A stretch of DNA of 64,000 nucleotides from Acidovorax sp. Leaf191 (GTDB lineage: Bacteria > Pseudomonadota > Gammaproteobacteria > Burkholderiales > Burkholderiaceae_C). A program made the position numbers and the translations under genes. The notes under the pieces are model-generated. The model did not search any database. It saw only the letters and a list, made by a program, of their open reading frames with translations, and was not told where the DNA came from. Each line of letters opens with the position of its first letter. Position 1 is the stretch's first letter. Location of the stretch: positions 2,532-66,531 of the forward strand of contig NZ_LMPT01000021.1 in assembly GCF_001424425.1 (NCBI RefSeq). Reading direction: 5' to 3'. This document shows, one piece after another, positions 47,405-55,972 of this stretch.

Positions 47405-49066
47405 ATGATGACAACGCGAAGGATCTTTCTGCAGGTTTCCTCCGGGGCGCTTGCCGGTTCATTGATAGGGTGTGGCGGCGGAGGTGACGACAACCCCGTG
47501 GTGGACACCACGTCAGGCAAGTTCAGCGGAACAGTGTCGGGCGGCACTGCGATATACAAGGGTATCCCTTACGCGCAGCCGCCGGTTGGAGCGCTGCGAT
47601 TTCAATCGCCCAGACCCTATGTGCCTGTCACGGCCCAGGTGACCCCGGCTACCGCGTTTGGTCCTGCCAGCTTGCAGACCTTGCCAGCCAATGTGACGTG
47701 GATCTACACCCAGCCCACAGCACAAAGCGAAGACTGTCTCACTCTCAATATTTGGGCGCCTCGCGGCATGGGCAAGGCGCCAGTGGTGGTCTGGCTCCAT
47801 GGCGGCGCGTGGCGCACGGGCGCGACCAGCATGCCCCTGATGGACGGGCAGAGACTGGCCGAACAGGGGTTGGTCGTCGTCACCGTCAACTACCGCTTGG
47901 GTGCAATGTCCAGCCTGGCCCACCCAGATTTCACGGATCCTGAAACCGGACTTGCTGCAAACTGGGGCCTGCAGGATCAGGCAGCCGCGTTGCGGTGGGT
48001 ACACGAGAACATTGCCCGCTTCGGCGGAGACCCAGGCAATGTGTGCCTTGCGGGGCAATCAGCGGGCGCTGTCAACACGGCATTGATCGCGCAGCACCCG
48101 GTCTGGAACCAGTGGCTGCACAAAGCTGTTTTGCTCAGTTCTGCCGGCATTGCCGCGCCTGCGGGGTTCACCCTGCAGGACGCGGCCAGCTACACAGAGC
48201 TGCTGGCCACGAGCCTCAAGACCACACCCAAGGGGTTGTTGGGCATTCCTGCGGCCACGTTGCATGCGGCCGAGTTGGCACTGAACGCCCAACCACTGCC
48301 CTCTACTTTTCGGTCCGGCTTCGGCGTCAAGGCATCGCCCGTGATGGATGGGAAGACGGTGTTTGCCGATTGGACCCGGGTGGCATGGCCCCAGCGCGTG
48401 CCGGTGCTGATCACGAACACGCTGACCGAGGGGTCCTTTTTTGTGGACCTGGTCGATCCAGCGACGCAGGCTTCGCTCACCGCTCCACTGCCTTCCTCGA
48501 TGGAGGAGCTCACGGCACTCGTTGCTCCACTGTCTGGCTCTGCCAGTCGTGCTTCTCAGGTGATCGGCAGCTATCAGTCTGAGGCCCTGGCTGATCGCCG
48601 TTCACCAGCGCCGGGCAACCTGTGGGTTGAAATCAATGGTGACCGGAACCTGCGCAACTTCTGCGTTCGTTATGCCGACAGTCTCGTGAAGCAGGGCGCC
48701 AATGTGCGATACGGAACCTTCATGCATGAATTGCCGGCCCCGGGGCGGGGTGTTCCCCATTGCGCAGAGCTGCCGTTCTTGTTTGGCACATACGGGCTGG
48801 ACTACTACCGCCAAAAAGTCGGATCGGGCGCTGCAGAACAGCAGCTCAGCCGGCATCTGATGAGCGCGATGACCACCTTCGCCCAAAGCGGGACGGCAAC
48901 TTTTGCGGATGGCACCGTCTGGCAAAGCTACGGCAGCGGCAACACAAGCTCTGCGCTGATTGGACCCGGGGCGTCATCATCCATCGCGTTCGGCACGGTG
49001 CCGAAGATCGCCCAGATGCGTGTGTGGGATGCGCTTCTGGGCTACCCATCATCAGAAAGGGCGTGA
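47405..49066 (+). CDS. Type-B carboxylesterase, predicted lipoprotein
   Basis: A 553-residue exported esterase of the carboxylesterase/lipase type-B family. The start MMTTRRIFLQ has GAGGAGA just upstream. A twin-arginine segment (TTRRIFLQ) is followed by GSLIGCGGGG, a lipobox-like site, suggesting Tat export and lipidation. The catalytic Ser219 is in GQSAG, the oxyanion loop is WLHGGAWRTG, and the His is in GVPHCAELPFLFG. It would hydrolyse carboxylic esters in the periplasm or on the cell surface. The divergent LysR gene is its likely regulator. No further pathway genes are adjacent. Confidence 0.9.
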   Translation: MMTTRRIFLQVSSGALAGSLIGCGGGGDDNPVVDTTSGKFSGTVSGGTAIYKGIPYAQPPVGALRFQSPRPYVPVTAQVTPATAFGPASLQTLPANVTWIYTQPTAQSEDCLTLNIWAPRGMGKAPVVVWLHGGAWRTGATSMPLMDGQRLAEQGLVVVTVNYRLGAMSSLAHPDFTDPETGLAANWGLQDQAAALRWVHENIARFGGDPGNVCLAGQSAGAVNTALIAQHPVWNQWLHKAVLLSSAGIAAPAGFTLQDAASYTELLATSLKTTPKGLLGIPAATLHAAELALNAQPLPSTFRSGFGVKASPVMDGKTVFADWTRVAWPQRVPVLITNTLTEGSFFVDLVDPATQASLTAPLPSSMEELTALVAPLSGSASRASQVIGSYQSEALADRRSPAPGNLWVEINGDRNLRNFCVRYADSLVKQGANVRYGTFMHELPAPGRGVPHCAELPFLFGTYGLDYYRQKVGSGAAEQQLSRHLMSAMTTFAQSGTATFADGTVWQSYGSGNTSSALIGPGASSSIAFGTVPKIAQMRVWDALLGYPSSERA

Positions 49067-49311
49067 AGCCCTCCGGCGGGCAACGCGGCAGGAGCCTGGG
49101 CGCCCCGCAAGACCGGCAGGTCGATCGCGCGGCACGGTCCGTATGGGACGCGCCCATGCCCGCGATGGCTGCAAGCGCCACGCAGGGCCGCGCCTGCCTG
49201 GTCCATGAGGCGCCCCACTGGTGACGGCGGTGGTCGTGGCGGCGGGGCCGCCTGCTATCGTGCGGCGGATTGCATGTCCGCCGCTCCGTTCCGTATCCAG
49301 GCCTTGAAGAA

Positions 49312-50532
49312 ATGCGATCGTTGATGTCCTTTCCCCTGCGCGCGCCCATCGCCGTCTTTCTGGCCGGGCTCGCTGCCGCCGTGCACATCGGCAAGATCCC
49401 ACCGGCCATCGCCGTGTTGAGGGATGCGTTGGGGGTCTCGCTGGTCGAGGCGGGCTTCCTGCTGTCGGCTGTACAGCTGGCGGGCATGCTGCTGGGCGTT
49501 CTGGTTGGGGGGCTGGCTGATGGCCTTGGCCTGCGGCGCAGCATGCTGTGGGGGCTGGCCGTATTGTGTGTCGCCAGCTTCGCGGGCGCGTGGGCCCGCC
49601 ATCCGGCTGAGCTGCTCGCGTTGCGGGCGCTGGAGGGCTTGGGTTTCCTGTGTGTCGTGCTTCCAGCGCCCAGCTTGATGCGGCAGTTGGTACCCGCTGC
49701 CAGGCTGCCCGCCTTCATGGGGCTGTGGGGTGCCTACATGCCTGCCGGCGTTGCCCTGGCGCTTCTGGCGGGGCCGGTGGTCATGGGATTGTGGAGCTGG
49801 CAGGCCTGGTGGGGTCTGCTGGGGGTGCTGGCGGGCTGCGCCGGGCTCTGGCTGGCCCTGGCCGTTGATTCGGATGCACGGCGCGCCACGGTGGCGCAGC
49901 CGCGCACCGAACCGCCGTCTCCCGCGGTGGTGCTCCTGGCGCGGCGGCTGCGGCTCACGCTGGCCAGTCCCGGCCCCTGGGTGGTGGCGGTGGCGTTTGG
50001 CATGTACTCCTGCCAGTGGCTGGCTGTCATCGGGTTTCTGCCCTCCATCTACATGCAGGCGGGCGTCAGCAGCGTGGTTGCCGGTGCGCTGACCGCACTG
50101 GCCTGCGCAGCCAATGTCGTGGGGAACCTGGGGGCCGGCGGCTTGATGCGGGCGGGTTGGCGCACGCACCAACTGTTGGCCATCGGTTTCGGCGGCTCGG
50201 CATTGGCGACGGTGGTGGCCTTCAGCCCCTTGGCGGGCGACGGCGCGGTCCTTCGGTTCGCTGCGGTGGTGGCGTTTTCGGCGGTGGGCGGGATGATTCC
50301 CGCCACCTTGTTTGCCCTGGCGGTACGGCTGGCACCCAGCGAGCGGACCGTGTCCACCACGATGGGTTGGGTGCAGCAGTGCTCGGCCTGTGGCCAGTTC
50401 GTGGGGCCACCGCTCGTGGCCTGGGTGGCGGGCCTGGCGGGCGGCTGGCATTTCACCTGGGTGGTCACCGGGGTGGCTTCGGTGGTAGGCCTGGGGCTTG
50501 CTGGGTGGGTGGCCCGCCAGCGCCCGGCTTGA
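49312..50532 (+). CDS. Major facilitator superfamily transporter
   Basis: A 406-residue membrane protein with about twelve hydrophobic helices in two halves. The loop after helix 2 reads GGLADGLGLRRSML, the MFS signature. The second half has the symmetrical pattern with a central loop at about 190-215. It resembles cyanate/NimT-like (CynX) carriers in length and helix spacing, but the substrate is not evident. Start 49312 (MRSLMSF); an ATG four codons on is possible. It stands alone, with no regulator adjacent. Confidence 0.9.
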   Translation: MRSLMSFPLRAPIAVFLAGLAAAVHIGKIPPAIAVLRDALGVSLVEAGFLLSAVQLAGMLLGVLVGGLADGLGLRRSMLWGLAVLCVASFAGAWARHPAELLALRALEGLGFLCVVLPAPSLMRQLVPAARLPAFMGLWGAYMPAGVALALLAGPVVMGLWSWQAWWGLLGVLAGCAGLWLALAVDSDARRATVAQPRTEPPSPAVVLLARRLRLTLASPGPWVVAVAFGMYSCQWLAVIGFLPSIYMQAGVSSVVAGALTALACAANVVGNLGAGGLMRAGWRTHQLLAIGFGGSALATVVAFSPLAGDGAVLRFAAVVAFSAVGGMIPATLFALAVRLAPSERTVSTTMGWVQQCSACGQFVGPPLVAWVAGLAGGWHFTWVVTGVASVVGLGLAGWVARQRPA

Positions 50533-50634
50533 GCACCTGCAGCGCTCTGTGCATCGCTGTTCCAAGGGGCGCCGCCAGCACTTGCTCGTGCCACGGCATG
50601 ATCATGCTGCGGTCGGCACCGCCCGAGGCTTTCC

Positions 50635-51102
50635 TCACAGACCCAGGTCAGACAATCCAGGGTGGTCGTCTGGCCGACGCCCCAGAGGCCAATGGAACTT
50701 GCGCTCCGATTCCTGGATAGGCATGTCGTTGATGCACGCGAAACGTCGATGCATGAGGCCGTTGGCCTCGAATTCCCAGTTCTCGTTCCCATACGAACGG
50801 AACCAGTTCCCAGCGTCGTCATGCCACTCGTACGCATACCGAACTGCGATGCGGTTTTCTCCATACAGCCACAGCTCTTTGATGAGCCTGTAGTCAAGCT
50901 CCTTTTTCCACTTTCTCTCAAGGAAGGCCTGGGCCTCGGCTCGGCTGTTGGCGAACTCCGCCCGATTGCGCCATTTCGTGTCGGGGGTGTATGCCATAGC
51001 GACCTTGGCCGCATCGCGTGTGTTCCACCCATCTTCGGCCAAGCGGACTTTTTCGACAGCGGTTGCGAGCGAGAACGGGGGAAGGGGAGGGCGAGTTTCC
51101 AT
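50635..51102 (-). CDS. SnoaL-like / nuclear transport factor 2 family protein (DUF1348)
   Basis: A 155-residue protein beginning [30 protein letters not shown]. It belongs to the NTF2-like DUF1348 family: [12 protein letters not shown], the repeated Trp positions and [17 protein letters not shown] are shared features. Family members form small cone-shaped folds with a hydrophobic pocket. Their function is unknown. It is divergent from a TetR regulator gene, with two copies of a 20-bp operator-like sequence between them, so it is very likely the gene controlled by that regulator. This module has noticeably lower GC than its surroundings. Confidence 0.88.
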   Translation of the reverse strand: METRPPLPPFSLATAVEKVRLAEDGWNTRDAAKVAMAYTPDTKWRNRAEFANSRAEAQAFLERKWKKELDYRLIKELWLYGENRIAVRYAYEWHDDAGNWFRSYGNENWEFEANGLMHRRFACINDMPIQESERKFHWPLGRRPDDHPGLSDLGL

Positions 51103-51122
51103 GGTTTGACCTCTTGAAGTAA

Positions 51123-51178
51123 TGTGGAACGATCTGTCTACATACACAATGTAGTGCATGTGGAACGATCTGTCTACA
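51123..51178. promoter_or_regulatory. Duplicated 20-bp operator between DUF1348 and TetR genes
   Basis: The sequence TGTGGAACGATCTGTCTACA occurs twice without mismatch, at 51123-51142 and 51159-51178, start to start 36 bp. Each copy has an imperfect palindrome around CGATC. The second copy overlaps TACAAT (51175-51180), a good -10 hexamer for the TetR gene. Confidence 0.8.
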
Positions 51179-51180
51179 AT

Positions 51181-51756
51181 ATGGTCATGACAACTTCCGA
51201 AAAATCGCTGGAGCCATTGCCCCCGCGGGAGCGCATCCTGATCGCTGCCCATGCTCTCTTCTACGGTGAGGGCATCAGGGCGACAGGTGTGGACAAGATC
51301 ATCGAGCGGTCTTCGGTCAGCAAAGTCACCTTTTACCGGCAGTACCCAAGCAAGGACGACCTCATCCGCGCCTACCTCGACTATCGCCATGAAAAGTGGA
51401 TCTCCTGGTTCCGAGCCAGCTTGGCGCAAGCCACCGCCACTGGTATGCCAGCGGCGAAGGCGCTTGCAGCGAGCCTCGAAACTTGGTTCAGCCAGCCGGA
51501 CTTTCGGGGTTGTGCATTTCTCAATGCAGCGGCTGAACTGGGCTCGTCCGATCCCGCCATCCTTGAAACTGTCCGTCGCCACAAGCAAGAGATGGCGTCC
51601 GTGCTCGATGACCTGTTTGCGCGCGATGCTGTGGCTGCGGGACGGCCTCTATCGCTAGTGATCGACGGCGCTATCGTCCATGTCCAGATGGGTCATCCGA
51701 TGGATGAAGTGATGGATAGCTTTCAAGCCGTGGTCTCAAAGACCTTGCGCAGGTAA
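51181..51756 (+). CDS. TetR-family transcriptional regulator
   Basis: A 191-residue regulator. The helix-turn-helix is at about 22-58 ([39 protein letters not shown]). The ligand domain has [14 protein letters not shown], as in YdfH/YbiH-like repressors. Two in-frame ATGs are close together (51181 and 51187). Longer readings would translate the operator copies and are unlikely. No ribosome-binding site precedes either ATG. The TACAAT hexamer ends directly before 51181, so the message may be leaderless. It probably represses itself and the divergent DUF1348 gene through the two 20-bp sites. Confidence 0.85.
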   Translation: MVMTTSEKSLEPLPPRERILIAAHALFYGEGIRATGVDKIIERSSVSKVTFYRQYPSKDDLIRAYLDYRHEKWISWFRASLAQATATGMPAAKALAASLETWFSQPDFRGCAFLNAAAELGSSDPAILETVRRHKQEMASVLDDLFARDAVAAGRPLSLVIDGAIVHVQMGHPMDEVMDSFQAVVSKTLRR

Positions 51757-51845
51757 GGTGACAAAGCGCTCGGCGCCTTCGGCCTGGCTTCGGCAAGGCT
51801 CCGTGTACGACGACAACCGCCGCAAAGCCGTCGACAGCGCCTCCC

Positions 51846-52589
51846 CTACAACCCCTTCTGCAACCCCGCAATCTCCCGCTGCAGCGTCTGCACCACCAAC
51901 CCCTCCCGGGGCTGCATCCGGGCCGTCATCGCACTCACGCTGATCGCGCCGATCACGACACCGCCACGGTCGCGGATCGGCACCCCAATGCTCGTCACGC
52001 CCGCCACCGCGTAGTTGGTGATGCTGGCGTAGCCCTGCGCGCGCGCGGTCTGTATCAGCCCTAGCAGGGTCTCCCGCGTCAGGCCGCCGTAGGCATGCAG
52101 GTGCGGCTCTATGCGGTCCAGCACGTCGGGCAACTCGTCCGGCGGCATGAAGCTCAGCAGCGCCAGCCCGCCGCCGCCGATGCCCAGCGGGCGGCGCTTG
52201 CCGACTTCCACGGTCAGCACCTGGATGGGAAAGCTGCCCGACTGCCGGTCCAGGCAAAACGAATCGGCCCCGCTGCGCACCACCAGAAACACCGTGTCCC
52301 CCGTCTCGGCGCTGATGCGCGCGAGGTACGGCGCGCACTGGTCGCGCAGGTGGAAGTGGGTGGAGGCGACCAGCCCCAGCTCGTACGCGAAGTGGCCCAG
52401 TCGGTAGCGGCGCTGGGCGTCCTGCATCACCAGGCCGCCTTCGACCAATTGCTTGAGCAGGCGGTGCACGGTGGGTTGCGCCAGGCCGCTGGCGGCCACC
52501 AGGGCGGACAGGCGCGCGCCGGACTTGTGTTCGGCAGAAATCAGGCGCAGCAGCTCGATGGCGCGGTCCAGGCTTTGTACGGTGGTCAT
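51846..52589 (-). CDS. IclR-family transcriptional regulator
   Basis: A 247-residue IclR-type regulator. The winged helix-turn-helix is at about 8-70 (LSALVAASGLAQPTVHRLLKQLVEGGLV). The effector domain is at about 80-245 with TGDTVFLVVRSGADSFCLDR and the C-terminal YASITNYAVAGVTSIGVPI. It is divergent from the five-gene operon starting at 52732. Two copies of the motif TCCGTATnnCGGA in the region between, one near each start, are good candidate binding sites. Confidence 0.93.
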   Translation of the reverse strand: MTTVQSLDRAIELLRLISAEHKSGARLSALVAASGLAQPTVHRLLKQLVEGGLVMQDAQRRYRLGHFAYELGLVASTHFHLRDQCAPYLARISAETGDTVFLVVRSGADSFCLDRQSGSFPIQVLTVEVGKRRPLGIGGGGLALLSFMPPDELPDVLDRIEPHLHAYGGLTRETLLGLIQTARAQGYASITNYAVAGVTSIGVPIRDRGGVVIGAISVSAMTARMQPREGLVVQTLQREIAGLQKGL

Positions 52590-52612
52590 GGGAGCATCAA
52601 ATTCGCGGTTAA

Positions 52613-52723
52613 TCCGTATGGCGGACTTTTACCCTTTGCTGGAAAGGCATTGGTGGCAATAATTTCCATTGATTTTGCTACCGATTGTGTTGGTGGCAAG
52701 CTTAAATAAGTCCGTATCCCGGA
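52613..52723. promoter_or_regulatory. Candidate IclR operators and direct repeats upstream of the five-gene operon
   Basis: TCCGTATGGCGGA (52613-52625) and TCCGTATCCCGGA (52711-52723) match at all but two central bases and each carries a TCCG-N5-CGGA inverted repeat. Between them TTGGTGGCAA occurs twice (52650-52659 and 52690-52699). The second operator lies just before the acyl-CoA ligase start, suiting repression. Confidence 0.65.
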
Positions 52724-52731
52724 ATATCTGC

Positions 52732-54294
52732 ATGTACCCCATCGACTTCTTTCACCGGGCCGCCCGGATGTATCCCCAGCGCACGGCGCTGACCGGCGGC
52801 GGCCAAGCGCTGAATTACACCGAGCTGGCGGTACGTGTCAATGCGGCAGCGTGCGCACTGCAGCAGCTGGATGCAACGCCCGGCTCGCGCGTGGGCATCT
52901 GCGCCGGCAACACGGTGGAGCACATCGTGGCGTTGCTGGCCGTGCTGGCGGCGGGCAAGGTGTGGGTGCCGCTCAACTGGCGCAACCCTGCGGCGGAGCT
53001 CAACCGCATCATTGCCTTTACCGACCCGAGCATCGTGCTGGCAGAACCCGCCCACCTGGGCACGCTGGACCTGGCGGGCGTGAAGGCCGTGCTCGCGCTA
53101 GGGCAAGGCGGCGAAGGCGGTGAAGTCGGCGAGCGCGGCGACATCTATGCGACCCTGGACGTGGCCGCTGCCGCGCACACCGGTCAGCAGCCGCAGCCCC
53201 ATGGCCGCTCGCGCGACGAAGCGCAGGCCATCAAGTTCACCGGCGGCTCCACCGGCGTGCCCAAGGGCGTGATGCAGCCTTACCGCTCGTGGGTGACCAC
53301 GCTGGTGAACCAGATTTATGCGTTCGGCTTCGATGCGGATGACCGCTACCTGATCTCGGCCCCGGTCACGCACGGTACCTCTACCTACCTGCTGCCCATC
53401 CTGGCGCAGGGCGGCTGCCTGGTGCTGCCGGGCAGCAACAAGCCGGCCGAGCTGCTGCGCAGCTTTCGCGAGGACGGCATCACCACCACCTTCATGCCGC
53501 CCACGTTGCTGTACATGCTGGTGGCAGAAGCGCATGGCGAGCGCCTGCAGCTGCCGCGCCTCAAGCACCTGATCTACGGCGGCGCGCCCATGCCGCCTGA
53601 AAAGATCCGTGTGGTGCGCGACTGTTTCGGCCCTGTGCTGGAGACCACCTACGGCCAGACCGAGGCGCCGCAGGTGGTCAGCGTGATGCGGGCGGAAGAC
53701 TTCGCGGACGAGGCCAACTGGCGCTCCGTGGGCCGCCAGGGCCTGCTGACCGACATGGCCATCATGAGCCCCGAGGGCGCGCTGCTGCCCACGGGCGAGG
53801 CGGGCGAGATCGTGGTGCGCGGCGACCTCATCATGAACGGCTACTGGAAGGCGCCCGACAAGACGGCCGAGACCATCATCGACGGCTGGCTGCACACGGG
53901 CGACCGGGGCTATGTGGACGAGCGCGGCTACCTGTTCCTCAAGGACCGGCTGCGCGAGGTGGTCATCACCGGCGGCTTCAACGTCTACCCCATCGATGTG
54001 GAAAGCGTGCTGGACCAGCACCCGGCGGTGCACGAGTCCGCCGTGTTCGGCATCGAGGACGACAAGTGGGGCGAGGCCGTGCATGCGGCGGTGCAGCTCA
54101 AGCCCGGCGCACAGGTCAGCGCGCAGGAGATCATCGCGTTTGCCAAGGAGCACCTGGGGTCCGTCAAGACACCGAAGGCCGTGCACTTCTACGACGACCT
54201 GCCGCGCAGCGTGGCGGGCAAGGTGCACAAGGTGACGCTCAAGGCCGACATCACGCACCTGGTGCGCCAGGCCAGCCAGGAAAGGGCCGCATGA
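52732..54294 (+). CDS. AMP-dependent acyl-CoA synthetase/ligase
   Basis: A 520-residue ANL-superfamily enzyme, which activates a carboxylic acid to its CoA thioester via an acyl-adenylate. The P-loop-like motif FTGGSTGVPKG is at 169-179. The adenylate motif TTYGQTEAPQV, the hinge region GWLHTGDRGYVDERGYLFLKDR and the C-terminal catalytic Lys in SVAGKVHK are all present. The ATG at 52732 (MYPIDFFHRAARMYP) fits family alignments. It is the first gene of an operon with a citrate-synthase-like lyase, an unknown duplicated protein, an SDR and a Bug receptor. It overlaps the lyase gene by ATGA, so its product is probably that lyase's substrate or precursor. Confidence 0.93.
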   Translation: MYPIDFFHRAARMYPQRTALTGGGQALNYTELAVRVNAAACALQQLDATPGSRVGICAGNTVEHIVALLAVLAAGKVWVPLNWRNPAAELNRIIAFTDPSIVLAEPAHLGTLDLAGVKAVLALGQGGEGGEVGERGDIYATLDVAAAAHTGQQPQPHGRSRDEAQAIKFTGGSTGVPKGVMQPYRSWVTTLVNQIYAFGFDADDRYLISAPVTHGTSTYLLPILAQGGCLVLPGSNKPAELLRSFREDGITTTFMPPTLLYMLVAEAHGERLQLPRLKHLIYGGAPMPPEKIRVVRDCFGPVLETTYGQTEAPQVVSVMRAEDFADEANWRSVGRQGLLTDMAIMSPEGALLPTGEAGEIVVRGDLIMNGYWKAPDKTAETIIDGWLHTGDRGYVDERGYLFLKDRLREVVITGGFNVYPIDVESVLDQHPAVHESAVFGIEDDKWGEAVHAAVQLKPGAQVSAQEIIAFAKEHLGSVKTPKAVHFYDDLPRSVAGKVHKVTLKADITHLVRQASQERAA

Positions 54295-55106
54295 GCCAAA
54301 GCAGCAACAAACCCACCGACCGCCCGTACACCGAGCTGTGCACGCATTCGCAGACGTCGATCCACTACCGGGGCGACAACCTGGCCGACGATGTGCTGGG
54401 GCAGCGCGGCTTCACCGATGTGCTGTTCTCGCAGATCTTGAACCGGCGGGCTGACGCCGACGACCTGCGTGTGCTCGACGCAGCGCTCATCGCCATCATG
54501 GAGCACGGCCTCACGCCCAGCGCCATCGCCACCCGCATGGTCTACATGAGCTCGCCCGAGAACATCCAGAGCGGCGTGGCCGCAGGCCTCCTGGCCGTGG
54601 GCAGCCAGTTCGTGGGCACGGTGGAAAATTCGGCCATCTTGCTGCGCCAGATACTCGATGCGCCCGAAGGTGTGGAGGCCGCGGCGCGCGCCGCGGTGCA
54701 GCGCTACCGCACCGAGCGCAAGCCCATCCCCGGCTTCGGCCAGCACATGCACAAGCCCGACGACCCGCGCGCCGCCAGGCTGCTGGCCATCGGCCGCGAG
54801 CACCCGCGCTTCGAGGGGCACTACCTGCGCGCCATCGAGGTGCTCTCGCGCGAGGTGGATGCCGCGTTTGGCAAGCACATCACCATCAACGCCACGGGCG
54901 CGGTAGGTACGCTGCTGGGCGAGCTGGGCGTGCCCCCGGCGCTGATGCGCGGCTTTGCCGTCATCTCGCGTGCGGCGGGGTTGGTGGCGCACATCGCTGA
55001 AGAGCAGCGCGTGCCGTCCGCCCGCTTCGTGTGGGACCTGGTGGACCACGAGGTGCCGTACCGCGGCACGGGCGAAGGCCACAACAAGGACCGGAGCGGC
55101 GAATGA
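54291..55106 (+). CDS. Citrate-synthase-like enzyme (citryl-CoA lyase type)
   Basis: A 271-residue protein with the citrate synthase small/large-domain core but shorter than citrate synthase (about 400). This length and sequence match the citryl-CoA lyase branch (PF00285). Recognisable segments are RGDNLADDVLGQRGFTDVLF, GFGQHMHKPDDPRA with a conserved His and the DPR motif, and NATGAVGTLLGELGVPP. Such enzymes cleave a citryl-CoA-like thioester to acetyl-CoA and a 2-keto acid. Here it overlaps the ligase and the next gene by four bases on each side. The operon context implies cleavage of a CoA-activated hydroxy-di- or tricarboxylate made by the ligase. The substrate is unknown. Confidence 0.85.
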   Translation: MSQSSNKPTDRPYTELCTHSQTSIHYRGDNLADDVLGQRGFTDVLFSQILNRRADADDLRVLDAALIAIMEHGLTPSAIATRMVYMSSPENIQSGVAAGLLAVGSQFVGTVENSAILLRQILDAPEGVEAAARAAVQRYRTERKPIPGFGQHMHKPDDPRAARLLAIGREHPRFEGHYLRAIEVLSREVDAAFGKHITINATGAVGTLLGELGVPPALMRGFAVISRAAGLVAHIAEEQRVPSARFVWDLVDHEVPYRGTGEGHNKDRSGE

Positions 55107-55927
55107 GCGGCGGCACCCCGGCCCACGACGTACTGGTCTGCGACTCGGTCACCCGCATGGGGCCCGGCGTGCGCGGCCACGTGGCGGTGGCCGCATCGCA
55201 CGGCGGCGTGTTTGCGGTGCACCTGGCCCTGACCGAGGGGGTGGCAGGCCTGGTGGTGTGCGACGCGGGTGTGGGCCTGGAGCGCGCAGGCATCGCGGGG
55301 CTGCACTACGCGGACAGCCTGGGCGTGCCCTGCGCGGCCATCCACCACCGGTCCGCACGCATCGGCGACGGGGCCGACTGCGCAGCGCGCGGGCTGATCT
55401 CGTTCGCCAATACACGGGCTGTGGCGCAGGGTGTGCGGGTGGGCATGCCCGCGATGGAAGCCGCGCGCTGCATGGCGGCGGCACAGCTCGGCGCCGTCGA
55501 CCCCGGTCCATCGCCCGGCGAGTCGCGCAAGGTGCTGCCGGGCACGCACGGGCACCGCACCGTGGTGCTCATCGACTCGGCCTCGCTCGTGGCCGAAGAA
55601 GACGCGGAGTCGGTGGTGATCACCGCGTCGCACGGCGGCCTGCTGGGCGGGCGGTTCGAGGCCGCGATCAAGCTGCCGGTGTTCGCTGCGCTCTACAACG
55701 ACGCGGGCATCGGCTGCGATGGAGCCGGCGTCTCGCGCCTGCCGGCGCTCGATGCTCGGTCCATACCCGCTGCCACGGTGGCTGCCAGCAGTGCCCGCAT
55801 TGGCGACGCGCGGTCCGCATGGGAGACCGGCGTGATCAGCCGCGTGAACCAGGCGGCCTACGCCCTGGGGGCGCGCGAAGGGCAGGGCGCACGCGACTGG
55901 GCCGAACTCATGGCGGCCGTGCACTGA
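55103..55927 (+). CDS. Conserved protein of unknown function with internal duplication
   Basis: A 274-residue soluble protein that I do not recognise as any named family. It consists of two homologous halves. In the first, ASHGG (31-35), DAGVG (54-58), SARIGD (84-89) and GLIS (97-100) occur. In the second, ASHGG (175-179), DAGIG (200-204), SARIGD (230-235) and GVIS (243-246) occur with nearly identical spacing (offset 144-146). The repeated Ser-His, Asp and Arg-Asp residues look like ligand or active-site positions. No signal peptide or membrane helix is seen. It is translation-coupled to the lyase gene (ATGA), and its product is probably an enzyme or subunit of the same pathway. Confidence 0.85.
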   Translation: MSGGTPAHDVLVCDSVTRMGPGVRGHVAVAASHGGVFAVHLALTEGVAGLVVCDAGVGLERAGIAGLHYADSLGVPCAAIHHRSARIGDGADCAARGLISFANTRAVAQGVRVGMPAMEAARCMAAAQLGAVDPGPSPGESRKVLPGTHGHRTVVLIDSASLVAEEDAESVVITASHGGLLGGRFEAAIKLPVFAALYNDAGIGCDGAGVSRLPALDARSIPAATVAASSARIGDARSAWETGVISRVNQAAYALGAREGQGARDWAELMAAVH

Positions 55928-55972
55928 GCCTGATGACCCGGCACCCACCCACAAAGAAAGAGACATTCATCC

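Noticed and set aside
51124..51180. Earlier in-frame start for the TetR gene
   Set aside because: It would translate both operator copies. The helix-turn-helix alignment begins after 51181.
52656..52680. Another possible copy of the GCTAT-N7-ATAGC element near TTTGCTACC
   Set aside because: The second arm and the usual flank are missing.
52669..52731. Earlier start for the acyl-CoA ligase
   Set aside because: The extra residues do not match the family and would lie across the second IclR-like operator.
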